A stretch of 27,263 nt of DNA from Thermoplasmata archaeon. GTDB lineage: Archaea > Thermoplasmatota > Thermoplasmata > Halarchaeoplasmatales > Halarchaeoplasmataceae. The notes under the pieces are model-generated. The model searched no databases, was not told where the DNA came from, and was given only the letters and a program-made list of their open reading frames with translations. The stretch lies in NCBI GenBank assembly GCA_019594305.1, contig JAFDTZ010000006.1, positions 1 to 27,263 on the forward strand. Reading direction: 5' to 3'. The translations under genes and the position numbers were made by a program. This document shows, in pieces, positions 10,101 through 17,800 of this stretch (position 1 is the first letter of the stretch; each line of letters starts with the position of its first letter).

Positions 10101-10764
10101 CCTGATACTTTAAGGCTTCCTTGGTATCGGCTTCCAGTTCCCTCACTTGCTTGCCTATCTCATCCAGAAGTATGTTGATCCTCTCCAGGTCGTTGATCAC
10201 CTCTTGTTTACTTTTTTCCGCTTTTTCTATCTCTTTGTCGTAACGGGTTATTCCGGATATCTGATCCAGGATCCTTCTTCTTTCAAGGTCGCTCATCTCT
10301 ACTATCTTTGATATATCACCTTGTTGAACCATATTGTAGCCGTCGGAAGTTATCCTGGCATGGGACAGGAGCTCCTGGAATTCTGTAAGGGACGACGACC
10401 TACCGTTGATGTAGAAATAAGAGTTGTATCCAATATTGTTATCCGATCTCTGGACCTTCCTAGTGAAGGTGACCTCTTCCTCGTTCATAGGGATGGTCTT
10501 ATCTTTGTTTTGAAATGTAAGACTTACACGGCAATAATCTGCAGGTTTACCCTCTTTACCCCCGTTGAATAACAGATCCGTCAGACGTCCGGCCCTTATC
10601 TCCTTAGAACTTTTCGGCCCGAGCACGAATAAAATAGCATCTGCGATATTGGATTTTCCGGAACCGTTGGGTCCTGTGATATTGGTATATCCTTCTCTGA
10701 TAGGTATCTCCATTCGTTTGCCGAAAGATTTAAAATTCTCCATGTATATGTCTTTCAGATACAA
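7159..10764 (-). CDS. smc: Chromosome segregation protein SMC
   Basis: A 1201-residue SMC ATPase that dimerises through a hinge and organises the chromosome with ScpA. N-terminal head: YMENFKSFGK and Walker A GPNGSGKS (residues 31-38), then the Q-loop region. Two long coiled coils (about 165-510 and 680-1020) flank the hinge (about 520-650, starting near KGIHGTVAELADV and including the glycine-rich GGRMQSIVVE). C-terminal head: ABC signature ALSGGEKSL (near 1089) and Walker B FYLLDEVDQNLD (near 1112). The start is TTG at 10764, chosen because it gives the family N-terminus MYLKDIYMENFKSF and has GGAGG nine bases upstream; the first ATG (10743) would remove a core beta strand. Translationally coupled to scpA. 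Confidence 0.97.
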   Translation of the reverse strand: MYLKDIYMENFKSFGKRMEIPIREGYTNITGPNGSGKSNIADAILFVLGPKSSKEIRAGRLTDLLFNGGKEGKPADYCRVSLTFQNKDKTIPMNEEEVTFTRKVQRSDNNIGYNSYFYINGRSSSLTEFQELLSHARITSDGYNMVQQGDISKIVEMSDLERRRILDQISGITRYDKEIEKAEKSKQEVINDLERINILLDEIGKQVRELEADTKEALKYQELSDKVNEAKNMKAWKTKEGVEQEIDTIRKDIEENKGQCEEIGKKKVELKEKVKQLKEDLIDIDNELAKRGSKKNKELQEKVSELRLELARAEDSVEDAEHDINESKAMHEEYKKEIENKTKELATITEELTAAKEEEEKVKAQIEAVTQEIAEIKSEQASSDERIIEMQKKGMVVSKELESKVDKLSKKKVELDRQRDSIARMNEKLAEDEEDLEALQLDKKDNEWVLKDAKKSVSHRDKNLNKLKEAFHEYKKKEKRLRRDKSDLEERLNRLDREYHHLKAQDAAAKSLKKGYNRAVETVLQARDTGKIKGIHGTVAELADVSKEYETALQVAAGGRMQSIVVEHDGVASDAINLLKKKEAGRATFLPINKMLPGRPGGKAIRTKNNDKSLGFALDLVDYDDKYENVFWYVFQDTVVMEDIDSARSLMGGVRMVTMGGESIERSGAMIGGNLSKNMLSFQAPDRGKLERVGKELTKTRENLEKVTEELKTVDAELQNTQSEIMEAQSEGVRTDKITKLKSEIKRLTEKITKKEKQIKDKHKEISDAREDLEKLEKSVDFIEENIEELKLKRKEISDMIKDISPKELSTRLGELRDKEIQLNKRFNEIASEIKVNGEKKTHLQNSIKEYKGEISKLKNNISNLESKIKKKKIFIKDRSKEEDELRKRLSSMDSELEGLRKERDQKFEKKLSAEKEIERFESLIEGKKLYIKSQEEKIVQHTENLKEIQEELEEDIDFSGKKMPSMKELKNIIHRGQEKMERLGPINMRAVQDYEGKKERKETLQEEYTQLSERREGLDELINKLDEKKKVGLIKVKNEINDNFVEVYKELSGGGDANIELENPEAPFEGGLIIKARPPGKKVHRIQALSGGEKSLVSMAFIFAIQRYDPSPFYLLDEVDQNLDGVNAEKVADMIKSNSESAQFIQVSLRKITLKKSDHIIGVTINKKGISDVIMKVDLGRNEEADIPELSGISQLEAEV

Positions 10765-10770
10765 AACAAC

Positions 10771-10875
10771 CTACCTCCGGTTAATCCTAGCTCGGGCATC
10801 TTTCCTATACTTTCCTTTGAGTGCATGACGAATCCCATCCATCATAATATAACAGTCGGACGTAATGTCTGACAA
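10771..10875 (-). CDS. Possible small basic leader ORF upstream of smc
   Basis: A 34-codon frame from TTG at 10875 (24 codons from the ATG at 10845) ends with TAG at 10773-10771, the TAG falling directly after the GGAGG used by smc. The predicted peptide is strongly basic, about ten Arg/Lys, ending in ARARINRR, and matches no family I recognise. A TATA box at 10893-10902 lies about 22 bases from the TTG, compatible with leaderless translation. The position of the stop at the smc ribosome-binding site is what translational coupling would look like. It is short enough to be chance. Confidence 0.3.
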   Translation of the reverse strand: MSDITSDCYIMMDGIRHALKGKYRKDARARINRR

Positions 10876-10892
10876 GAAAGTAATGTTTTCAA

Positions 10893-10902
10893 GATATAAA
10901 AG
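10893..10902 (-). promoter_or_regulatory. TATA box for the smc-scpA transcript
   Basis: On the minus strand the sequence reads ACTTTTATATCTTG, a strong archaeal TATA box. Initiation about 25 bases downstream would be near 10872, about 108 nt before the smc TTG, leaving a long leader that contains the small basic frame described at 10771-10875. Confidence 0.55.
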
Positions 10903-11061
10903 TATTGTGGTATATCACCCATATAATCTACTAACTACACCACGACTAATAAACGGGAAGCGGGGAGTGGGTTCGTACCAGGTCCGAGATTATATTTAAG
11001 GATGTGTATATCATTATAGATCGAGGCAGAAATATAATACCGAAGTGCAAAAATTCACTTT

Positions 11062-11077
11062 CGAAAAATCTTAAATA
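11062..11077 (+). promoter_or_regulatory. BRE/TATA promoter of the nop10 operon
   Basis: CGAAAAATC followed by TTAAATA is an A-rich BRE plus TATA box. Initiation expected near 11099 leaves about 17 nt before the ATG at 11116, or about 5 nt before the ATG at 11104. Confidence 0.6.
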
Positions 11078-11115
11078 CATAGTCGGGCAATCTGAGAGAA
11101 AGGATGTACTGTTCC

Positions 11116-11283
11116 ATGAAGAAGATAAGAAAATGCCCTAGCTGTGGTGGATACTTTCTCTCAACATCGTGTAAAAAATGCGGTGAGGAAACCATAAATC
11201 CTCACCCTGCGAAATACTCCCCGGAAGACAGATACGGAGATTACAGAAGAAGACAAATATACAAACATGCAAAAGGTGAATAA
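11116..11283 (+). CDS. nop10: H/ACA RNP component Nop10
   Basis: A 55-residue protein of the archaeal H/ACA ribonucleoprotein, which with Cbf5, Gar1 and L7Ae directs RNA-guided pseudouridylation of rRNA. It begins MKKIRKCPSCGGYFL; the four cysteines CPSC and CKKC form the zinc ribbon, and the signature HPAKYSPEDRYGDYRR follows. Length is normal (about 50-60). The ATG at 11116 fits the family N-terminus and leaves AAAGG 12 bases upstream; an in-frame ATG at 11104 would add four residues (MYCS) but would leave almost no leader. First gene of the operon; in many euryarchaea nop10 is followed by a PAC2 gene, as here. Confidence 0.93.
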   Translation: MKKIRKCPSCGGYFLSTSCKKCGEETINPHPAKYSPEDRYGDYRRRQIYKHAKGE

Positions 11284-11285
11284 AG

Positions 11286-12062
11286 ATGGATGAAATAATA
11301 GTTAAATATCTGGAAAAACCCGATCTCAAAGACCCGTTATTCATAGAGGGACTACCGGGTGTTGGAAACGTAGGCAAACTTGCAGCGGAACACCTTATCG
11401 ACGAGATAGAAGCTACCCTCTTCGCTGAAATATATTCAATATACCTTCCTCCGCAGGTACTTGTGGATGAAGACGGAATAGCGAGATTAGTAAACAATCT
11501 TATGTACTACAAAAAGGGAGTGGGGGACAAAGAAAGGGACATAATAATCCTCACCGGAGATTACCAGGGGATGACACCCCAAGGACAGTATATATTAACC
11601 GATAGGTTACTAACCATAGCCAAAGAGATGAATGTAGGCATGATATTCTCATTGGGCGGCTACGGTCAAGGCCAGATGGTGGACAAACCGAGGGTTCTTG
11701 GTGCCGTAACCGGGCCCGAATTGGTCGAAGAGGCTGAGGAAAGGGGCATCATATTCGACCAGGACCATCCGGCATCAGGCATCGTCGGTGCTAGCGGACT
11801 ACTCTTAGGCTTAGGAAAAAGTGTTTACGACATGGACGGTATATGTCTTATGGGGGAAACCTCAGGATATTTCGTCGACCCTACTGCGGCTAGAGAGGTT
11901 CTTGAGGTATTGACATCTTACATCGGGATAAGTGAGATCAGCTATGAAGAACTCGATGAAAAAGCTGCCGAGGTCGAAGCTCTGGCAAGCAAGGTAATGG
12001 AATTGGAGATGAGCAATCTAGGTAAAGACACAAAACGAGAAGACCTAAGTTATATCGGTTAG
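11286..12062 (+). CDS. PAC2 family protein (proteasome assembly chaperone-like)
   Basis: A 258-residue cytoplasmic protein of the PAC2 family; archaeal members (PbaA/PbaB group) act as chaperone or adaptor-like partners of the 20S proteasome. Family hallmarks are FIEGLPGVGNVGKLAAEHLI (residues 19-38), the ILTGDYQG strand, FSLGGYGQG, and the GETSGYFVDPTAAREVLE block near 200. The C-terminal 30 residues are a charged helix. It starts two bases after the nop10 stop, with AAGGTGA inside the end of nop10, so coupling is very likely. Which partner it serves cannot be read from the sequence. Confidence 0.92.
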   Translation: MDEIIVKYLEKPDLKDPLFIEGLPGVGNVGKLAAEHLIDEIEATLFAEIYSIYLPPQVLVDEDGIARLVNNLMYYKKGVGDKERDIIILTGDYQGMTPQGQYILTDRLLTIAKEMNVGMIFSLGGYGQGQMVDKPRVLGAVTGPELVEEAEERGIIFDQDHPASGIVGASGLLLGLGKSVYDMDGICLMGETSGYFVDPTAAREVLEVLTSYIGISEISYEELDEKAAEVEALASKVMELEMSNLGKDTKREDLSYIG

Positions 12063-12071
12063 GAGTTTAAT

Positions 12072-12797
12072 ATGGATAAAAATCAAAAGATATCGTTGTA
12101 CATAAAGGGCTATGAAGAAGGGCAAAAGGAGGCTTGGACCGATATCAAGAGGTTAATTAAAAGACATGACGGTTGGGATCTAAGAAGCCGTATCGAGAGT
12201 AAATTAGGTACCCTTTACCAGGATCTGGCTTCAAAGAGAGCCGAGTTGATGGACGACCCCGCTTTACTCGGTCTGGATGAAAGAGAACGGGAGGAGCCGC
12301 AAGAAAGTGACGAGGTAGATTGGGATGAAGCATTCTACCTGATAATAGAAGATAAACCTTCGAAGAGTATGTTGGCACTTAAGGAATTAGTCGAGAACGG
12401 ATACCAAGGCCTCTGCATATCAAACCAATTTCCGAACAAGTTAAAGAAAAAGTATGAACTTCCCGATGAAAATATCACATACATTCAACTGCAGAAGAGT
12501 AATTTCGGGAGTGATAAGAGTTGTATCAGATGTTCTCCGAATAACCTAACTAACATATCGACGAAGATAGGTGGCTTTATAGAGAAGCATTCACCGCCTG
12601 CGATCGTACTCCATGGCGTGCATAGCTTGACATTGACCAACGAGATCAACACGGTGCTCTCCTTTATAGAATGGATAAAAGATCGTGTTCACAAGAATGA
12701 CGGTTTCTTGTTAACTTCTATTTCAAACTCGGACTTTACCGATGAAGAGATAGGTAAATTCAAAGGGTACTTTGATGAAGTGATATACGACGGGTAA
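12072..12797 (+). CDS. DUF835 domain protein
   Basis: A 241-residue soluble protein of unknown function. Residues about 84-235 form a DUF835 domain, an archaeal domain seen in Thermococci and Thermoplasmata: AFYLIIEDKPSKSMLALKEL, then GYQGLCISNQFP, and a later hydrophobic strand AIVLHGVHSLTL. The fold resembles the RecA/KaiC-like or MEDS-type modules, but no Walker A is present, so ATP hydrolysis is not expected. The N-terminal helical part (GYEEGQKEAWTDIKRLIKRH) and an acidic linker (about 70-83) precede it. GGAG overlapping the PAC2 stop supports the ATG at 12072. Probably a regulatory or sensory component; its neighbours are the DHH phosphoesterase and a membrane protease. Confidence 0.8.
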   Translation: MDKNQKISLYIKGYEEGQKEAWTDIKRLIKRHDGWDLRSRIESKLGTLYQDLASKRAELMDDPALLGLDEREREEPQESDEVDWDEAFYLIIEDKPSKSMLALKELVENGYQGLCISNQFPNKLKKKYELPDENITYIQLQKSNFGSDKSCIRCSPNNLTNISTKIGGFIEKHSPPAIVLHGVHSLTLTNEINTVLSFIEWIKDRVHKNDGFLLTSISNSDFTDEEIGKFKGYFDEVIYDG

Positions 12798-12811
12798 GGA
12801 AGTTGGAAAAT

Positions 12812-14104
12812 ATGCTAGCGGTGGTATGCAAGGATGATGATACCCGGGATAACATAAGGGAATTCCTTGAAGAAAAAGGTGAAGAGGTGTTATCATTTTC
12901 ATCACTCGATGATACTATTCCATGGGCGGAAGCTGAGAAGGTGATCATATTGAGTAAATCCATGGAAGAGGTCAAAGATCATAATTTGGTTAAGGGTGTG
13001 AAGATACTGTGTTATACTTGGGACGATATCGGTAACTATGAAGGAAAACCGGAGATCGAACCGATAGGTAAAATCTTAGCATGCTCCATATTGGGTAAAA
13101 TAGAAAAATATCGCGATAGAGAAAAAAGCGAAATATTACTTGATGTCTTAAAGATCTGCAAGGATGGTCTGAGTATATTCGTACACAACAATCCGGATCC
13201 CGACGCACTTGCATCTGCCATGGCCTTGGAACTACTGTGTGATCATGTGGACATACCGTCAACTACATACTACAGCGGAGAGATAGGCCACCCGGAGAAT
13301 GAACTATTTATAGGACATACCGGTCTACATCTAGAGAGGGTAACTGAAGATGATGTAGTTGAAAAATTGTCAGGAATGGATCATATCGCCTTTGTTGACT
13401 TCGCTCGACCGGGCGAGAACAATATAATCCCGGATGATATTGAAGCGACTATCATAATCGACCATCACTACACCAATCTTTCCGTTGAGAAAGGCGGATA
13501 TGTTGAAATAAAGAGTGTAGGTGCAACCTCAACTATCATGATAAAACATCTACGAACATTGGATATTGAGATACCAACAATACTTGCGAGTGCTCTACTT
13601 TACGGTATAAAGGTGGATACGATGGATTATACCAGAAACATTGTATCTCCCGACTTCGAAGCTATCAGTTACCTCCTTCCCCTTGCGGACAAGGAGTTAT
13701 TGGAAATTTTCGAGGCCATCCCCATGCGTCCTAACACCGTTGATGCCCTGGGACGTGCTATAATGAACAGAGAGATCAAGGATGGTATAATGACTACTAA
13801 TACCGGATATGTTACTCAAAGGGACGATATACCGCAAGTCGCGGACATCCTGGAGGGAGAGAGGGACATATCGACGGTACTGGTTTCCGGTATGTTGAAG
13901 GACAACATACATATATCCGTGAGAAGTAAAGATCCGAAGCTTAATATGGGCGATATAATGAAACGCGCATTCAAAGATTTGGGTTCCGCAGGCGGTCACT
14001 TGCATTCCGCAGGAGGTAAAATATCCGTTAACGTCTTTGATAGCGAAGAAGAGGGGTTGAAAGAGATAGCCGCTAGATTCAGAGACGAGGTGAAAAGAAC
14101 ATGA
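12812..14104 (+). CDS. DHH/DHHA1 family phosphoesterase with N-terminal alpha/beta domain
   Basis: A 430-residue manganese-type phosphoesterase related to NrnA/RecJ and cyclic-di-AMP phosphodiesterases. Visible motifs are HNNPDPDALASA (His125; motif I), FVDFARPG (motif II), the DHH triad (217-219, motif III), and a DHHA1 domain with GSAGGHLHSAGG (391-402). The first 110 residues form a separate alpha/beta domain beginning MLAVVCKDD; related archaeal proteins carry a TrkA-N/Rossmann domain here, but I see no GxGxxG, so this one looks degenerate or receiver-like. AAGGAAG at 12796-12802 supports ATG 12812 rather than the in-frame TTG at 12803. Substrate could be a short oligonucleotide or cyclic dinucleotide. 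The stop overlaps the next ATG by 4 bp. Confidence 0.88.
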   Translation: MLAVVCKDDDTRDNIREFLEEKGEEVLSFSSLDDTIPWAEAEKVIILSKSMEEVKDHNLVKGVKILCYTWDDIGNYEGKPEIEPIGKILACSILGKIEKYRDREKSEILLDVLKICKDGLSIFVHNNPDPDALASAMALELLCDHVDIPSTTYYSGEIGHPENELFIGHTGLHLERVTEDDVVEKLSGMDHIAFVDFARPGENNIIPDDIEATIIIDHHYTNLSVEKGGYVEIKSVGATSTIMIKHLRTLDIEIPTILASALLYGIKVDTMDYTRNIVSPDFEAISYLLPLADKELLEIFEAIPMRPNTVDALGRAIMNREIKDGIMTTNTGYVTQRDDIPQVADILEGERDISTVLVSGMLKDNIHISVRSKDPKLNMGDIMKRAFKDLGSAGGHLHSAGGKISVNVFDSEEEGLKEIAARFRDEVKRT

Positions 14105-14757
14105 AAAATACATATACCGTAAGCATAGGGCAGCCTAATAAAGGGATGAGCCAGAAAGAGAAAGTACATCTTACTGTAGCGTTGTTGGTACTCACACTCG
14201 CATTCACCATAAGCTTCTCCGGAGGCTTGCGTTACGGTCTTTTCGGTCAGGGATTTATTACACTATTCATCATCTCATTCGTGTCCGTCGGCACCGCCTT
14301 CCTATTCCACGAACTGGCCCATCGTATGGTCGCAAGGAAGTACGGCTGTTGGGCCGAGTTCAGGATGTGGCCCATGGGTCTTATGATGGCTTTGTTCTTT
14401 AGCTTCTTCGGTTTCGTTTTCGCCGCCCCCGGAGCGGTAATGATAAGAGGGCATCTGAACGAAGAACAGAACGGATTGATAAGTGCTTCCGGGCCGGTTA
14501 CAAACTGGTTTGTAGGCGCATCATTTCTTGCAGGCTCTTACTATCTCCTCTATTTCGGTCACGGCCTTTGGTGGGTGCTAGCGTTCGTTGCATTCATCAA
14601 CCTCTTCATCGGAGGTTTTAATCTGCTGCCCATAGGACCTCTTGACGGAGCTAAGATATTTCGATGGAGCGTTCCGAACTACGTCATGTTAGCGATAATG
14701 ATCGTAGGCACACTCTTGATAGGACGTTACCTCGGACCGTTCAGCCCATTCATTTAG
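14101..14757 (+). CDS. Site-2 protease family membrane metalloprotease (M50)
   Basis: A 218-residue polytopic membrane protein. Segments near 25-42, 50-75, 93-112, 137-155, 158-178 and 195-212 are hydrophobic. The zinc motif HELAH (HExxH; His70, Glu71, His74) lies in one helix and the second-site aspartate motif LLPIGPLDG (Asp182) in a later one, the M50 pattern for cleavage of substrates within the membrane. No PDZ or CBS domain is present, so it is a minimal form. It overlaps the DHH gene by ATGA and has GAGGTGA eight bases upstream. Whether it regulates a transcription factor, clears signal peptides or acts on the neighbouring surface protein is unknown. Confidence 0.9.
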   Translation: MKNTYTVSIGQPNKGMSQKEKVHLTVALLVLTLAFTISFSGGLRYGLFGQGFITLFIISFVSVGTAFLFHELAHRMVARKYGCWAEFRMWPMGLMMALFFSFFGFVFAAPGAVMIRGHLNEEQNGLISASGPVTNWFVGASFLAGSYYLLYFGHGLWWVLAFVAFINLFIGGFNLLPIGPLDGAKIFRWSVPNYVMLAIMIVGTLLIGRYLGPFSPFI

Positions 14758-14776
14758 GCCAGTTCCGGATTGCACG

Positions 14777-14790
14777 ATTATTTATTTTTA
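14777..14790 (+). terminator. T-rich terminator candidate after the site-2 protease gene
   Basis: The run ATTATTTATTTTTA begins about 20 bases after the stop codon. Archaeal RNA polymerase ends transcription at such T-rich stretches, so this is a likely end of the nop10 operon transcript. It lies directly before the next promoter. Confidence 0.4.
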
Positions 14791-14803
14791 ACGGATATAT
14801 CAG

Positions 14804-14816
14804 TAAACCTTATATC
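14804..14816 (+). promoter_or_regulatory. Promoter of the surface protease gene
   Basis: TAAAC followed by CTTATATC is a BRE/TATA element. Initiation near 14838 leaves about 17 nt of leader containing GAGGT at 14844-14848 just before the ATG at 14855. Confidence 0.6.
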
Positions 14817-14854
14817 AATGATTCCTTATATTCGTGCAATGGCGAGGTAGTAAT

Positions 14855-17800
14855 ATGAAAATAAAGATATTAGCCCTCTGTATAGGACTGTTGATACTGA
14901 TAAGTGGCATTATTTCGGCCGTACACAATGGGTGGTCCCCGGAGAGAGAAGATGAAGTTACGCAAACTTATATCGTTAATGAAAGCAATATTTACGAGGA
15001 GAAATCTTTCCTCAATGAACAACCATGGGGCGGGCAGAGATTTGAAAAAAGACAATTTAACCCGTCCATATCCACAGGTGAACTTCGAAAACAACATACG
15101 ATGAGTTCGAACCTCGGTAAACCACTTCCGTTACAAAATTACACACTTCGTGATCCGATACGCATTAACAATGATACCGACCTCGCAGAGCAGGCGGCTT
15201 CTGAAGACTGGCCTGGAAACGGCACCCACGACGAACCCTATATCATCGAGAATTACGAGATCGACGGCGAAGGATACGGATATGGCATATACCTAGGCAA
15301 TATAACCAGTTTCCTTGAAGTGACGGGATGTCACATACACAATGCAAGCGGAAACGGAGGGACATTCTATGGTAACAGCGGTATTCGTCTTTTCAACACG
15401 ACTAATGTAGGTATTCAGTACAATATACTTATCAACAACGACGAATACGGACTTTACATCACCGATTCCAATGATATTCTTGTTGACGGAAACCTTCTGT
15501 TTTCCAATACCGGACATGAGATACTACTGGAAGGATCTTCCGATAACACACTTCAAAACAACATTATGTACGATGAATCTGATCACGCCAACACAGTGAA
15601 CTACTGCCACGAAAGTGTACTGGTAAAACTTGATGTACCTGACTACGCCGACAGAGCGGACATATTGTACCGGATATCTGAAGAGCTGGCGAATTTAGTG
15701 GATGGAAAAACATCAAGGATATATCCCTCTTTAGAGATGGCGAAGATCCTTCTCAGGGGAGATACTGATGTCATCCAGGCTGTTGGGCTACTATCCAATA
15801 TCGAAGGGGTCAAACATGCCGAACCGAACTATCAAGTACGAACTATGAACGTACCCAACGACCCGGGCTACTCTTCCCTTTGGGCTATGCCGGTTATACA
15901 AGCCCACGATGCATGGAATATCTCTACCGGTAGCGAAGAAGTCGTAGTTGCGGTTATCGACACGGGAATAGACTATACCCATCCTGACCTTAGTGGTAAT
16001 ATGTGGACTTCTTCGGAAGGTTACCACGGTTACAATGCGATGAACGATAGTTTCTATCCCATGGACGATTATGGTCACGGAACACATGTAGCCGGTACCA
16101 TCGGTGCGGTGGGGGATAACGAATTGGGTGTAGTGGGTGTTAACTGGAATGTGAGTTTGATGGCGGTTAAATTCCTAGGGCAGGATGGATTCGGTACCAT
16201 AGCCGACGCCATCGCAGGGCTTGAATATGTGCTGGAAAGGAAACTTGAAGGGGAGAACATAGTCGCTACGAGCAACAGCTGGGGTGGCGGGGGTCACAGT
16301 GAATTGCTGTATGATGCCATCGAACAGCACCGTGACGCGGGTATACTGTTTGTCGCGGCGGCGGGAAATTACGGTTCGAACAATGATTTATGGCCAATGT
16401 ATCCCGCAAACTTTGACCTGACGAACATCATTTCGGTGGCTGCTACCGATTCGACAGATGATCTTGCCGGATTCTCAAATTACGGTGCGAGGAGTGTCCA
16501 TGTTGCCGCCCCGGGTGTAAACATAAACAGCACTACACCGGATGGCACCTACACATACAACAGCGGTACCTCCATGGCCGTGCCGCATGTTTCGGGACTT
16601 GTGGCACTGCTGGCATCACACAATTCATCCCACGATTATATCGGCTTGAAAAATACCGTGTTGTCTTCCGTAGATCAACTTGACCCTCTTTATGACATGC
16701 TGATGACAAACGGACGTATAAATGCGTATAATGCCTTAAATACGACTCCTGACCCTGACGATATCCGGTTTTGGGTACACCGACCATATACCGTCTGCCA
16801 GTGGATGAAAGAAACAGGGATCATGATATCCCTAACAGATGGTGTTAACCCGATATTAGGTGCCAATGTAAGCGTAGAGTTCAGCAACGACGAAGACACC
16901 GTCTTTTTGTTGGATGATGGCTCAGGATACGATCAGGTCGAGAACGATGGATATTACAGTACACATTGGTTACCTAGGAAGATGGGAGAGATAACACTCA
17001 CCATAACGGCACAAGCAGGAGACTGGGAGGAGACCAGGGAAGTCAGCGTTATCGTTGAGGGGGATTCATCGATCGCCCTTTGGAAATCACACGATAATAC
17101 GTTGTACAACAATACCTTATCGGGACGATATTACGGCATCTACCTTTCTAGTTCTAACAATAACAGTTTGAGGGATAATGAAGCCGAGGGAGAGTTTTCA
17201 TGCATCGAAATGCACGATTCCGATAACAACGCTGTAACAGGCAATACACTTTGGAACAGCTGGAATGGTGTATCACTTGAAGAATCGGATGGAAATCTGA
17301 TTTTAGGTAACGAGGTTTACAACAACGATTATGGAATCTTTTTATACCGATCGCGTGATAACATGATAGATAACAACTCCGTCTCCAATTGCTGGTACGG
17401 AATATTGTTGGACGGGTCTGATGAAAACAGTGTTTATCGGAATTCCTTATGGGATAATATATTTGGAAGTTTACTGTACGAATCAAGCTATACTACCATA
17501 GTGAACAACACTTTCGACCTGAACTTATTGGATGGTATTTACATTCTGTTCTCTTCGGACCACAATATAATTGATAGCAATACCATATCATACAACGGCT
17601 ACGGTATATGGATGGAAAGTTCTGTGGAAAACATATTGCGGAATAACGAAATATCATCCAACTTTGATGGTATACTCATGTTCGATTGTAAACGAAACAC
17701 CCTAGTAGATAATTCCATGGAATACAACGGTATAGTGCTTATCGGCTTTCTTTTGGAAAACTGGAATACACATGATATCGATACATCCAACACGGTAAAC

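Larger units (their letters stand above)
10876..11103. other. Divergent intergenic region between smc and nop10
   Basis: Together with the doubtful leader ORF, 10765-11115 is 351 bases without a secure gene. It holds two good TATA boxes (one for each direction) and a further TATA-like TTATATTTAAGG near 10992 on the plus strand with no gene start after it. I found no tRNA, no strong hairpin and no coding frame with family features in it. Confidence 0.6.
14769..14840. repeat. 9-bp inverted repeat flanking the promoter of the surface protease gene
   Basis: ATTGCACGA (14769-14777) and TCGTGCAAT (14832-14840) are perfect inverse complements 54 bases apart. The TATA box (14808-14816) lies between them and the second arm covers the expected transcription start. 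This could be a two-site operator for a looping repressor, or a long-range RNA/DNA hairpin; the sequence cannot decide. Confidence 0.55.

Noticed and set aside
10969..10979. GGGTTCGTACC resembling a tRNA T-arm
   Set aside because: The invariant A of the T-loop is absent and no acceptor, D-arm or anticodon arm can be built around it.
11004..11144. Plus-strand frame from GTG 11004 overlapping nop10
   Set aside because: It runs through the nop10 promoter and start in another frame, has no Shine-Dalgarno and no recognisable product.
14834..14854. GTG start that would lengthen the surface protease by seven residues
   Set aside because: The ATG at 14855 has GAGGT at proper spacing and gives a clean signal peptide.
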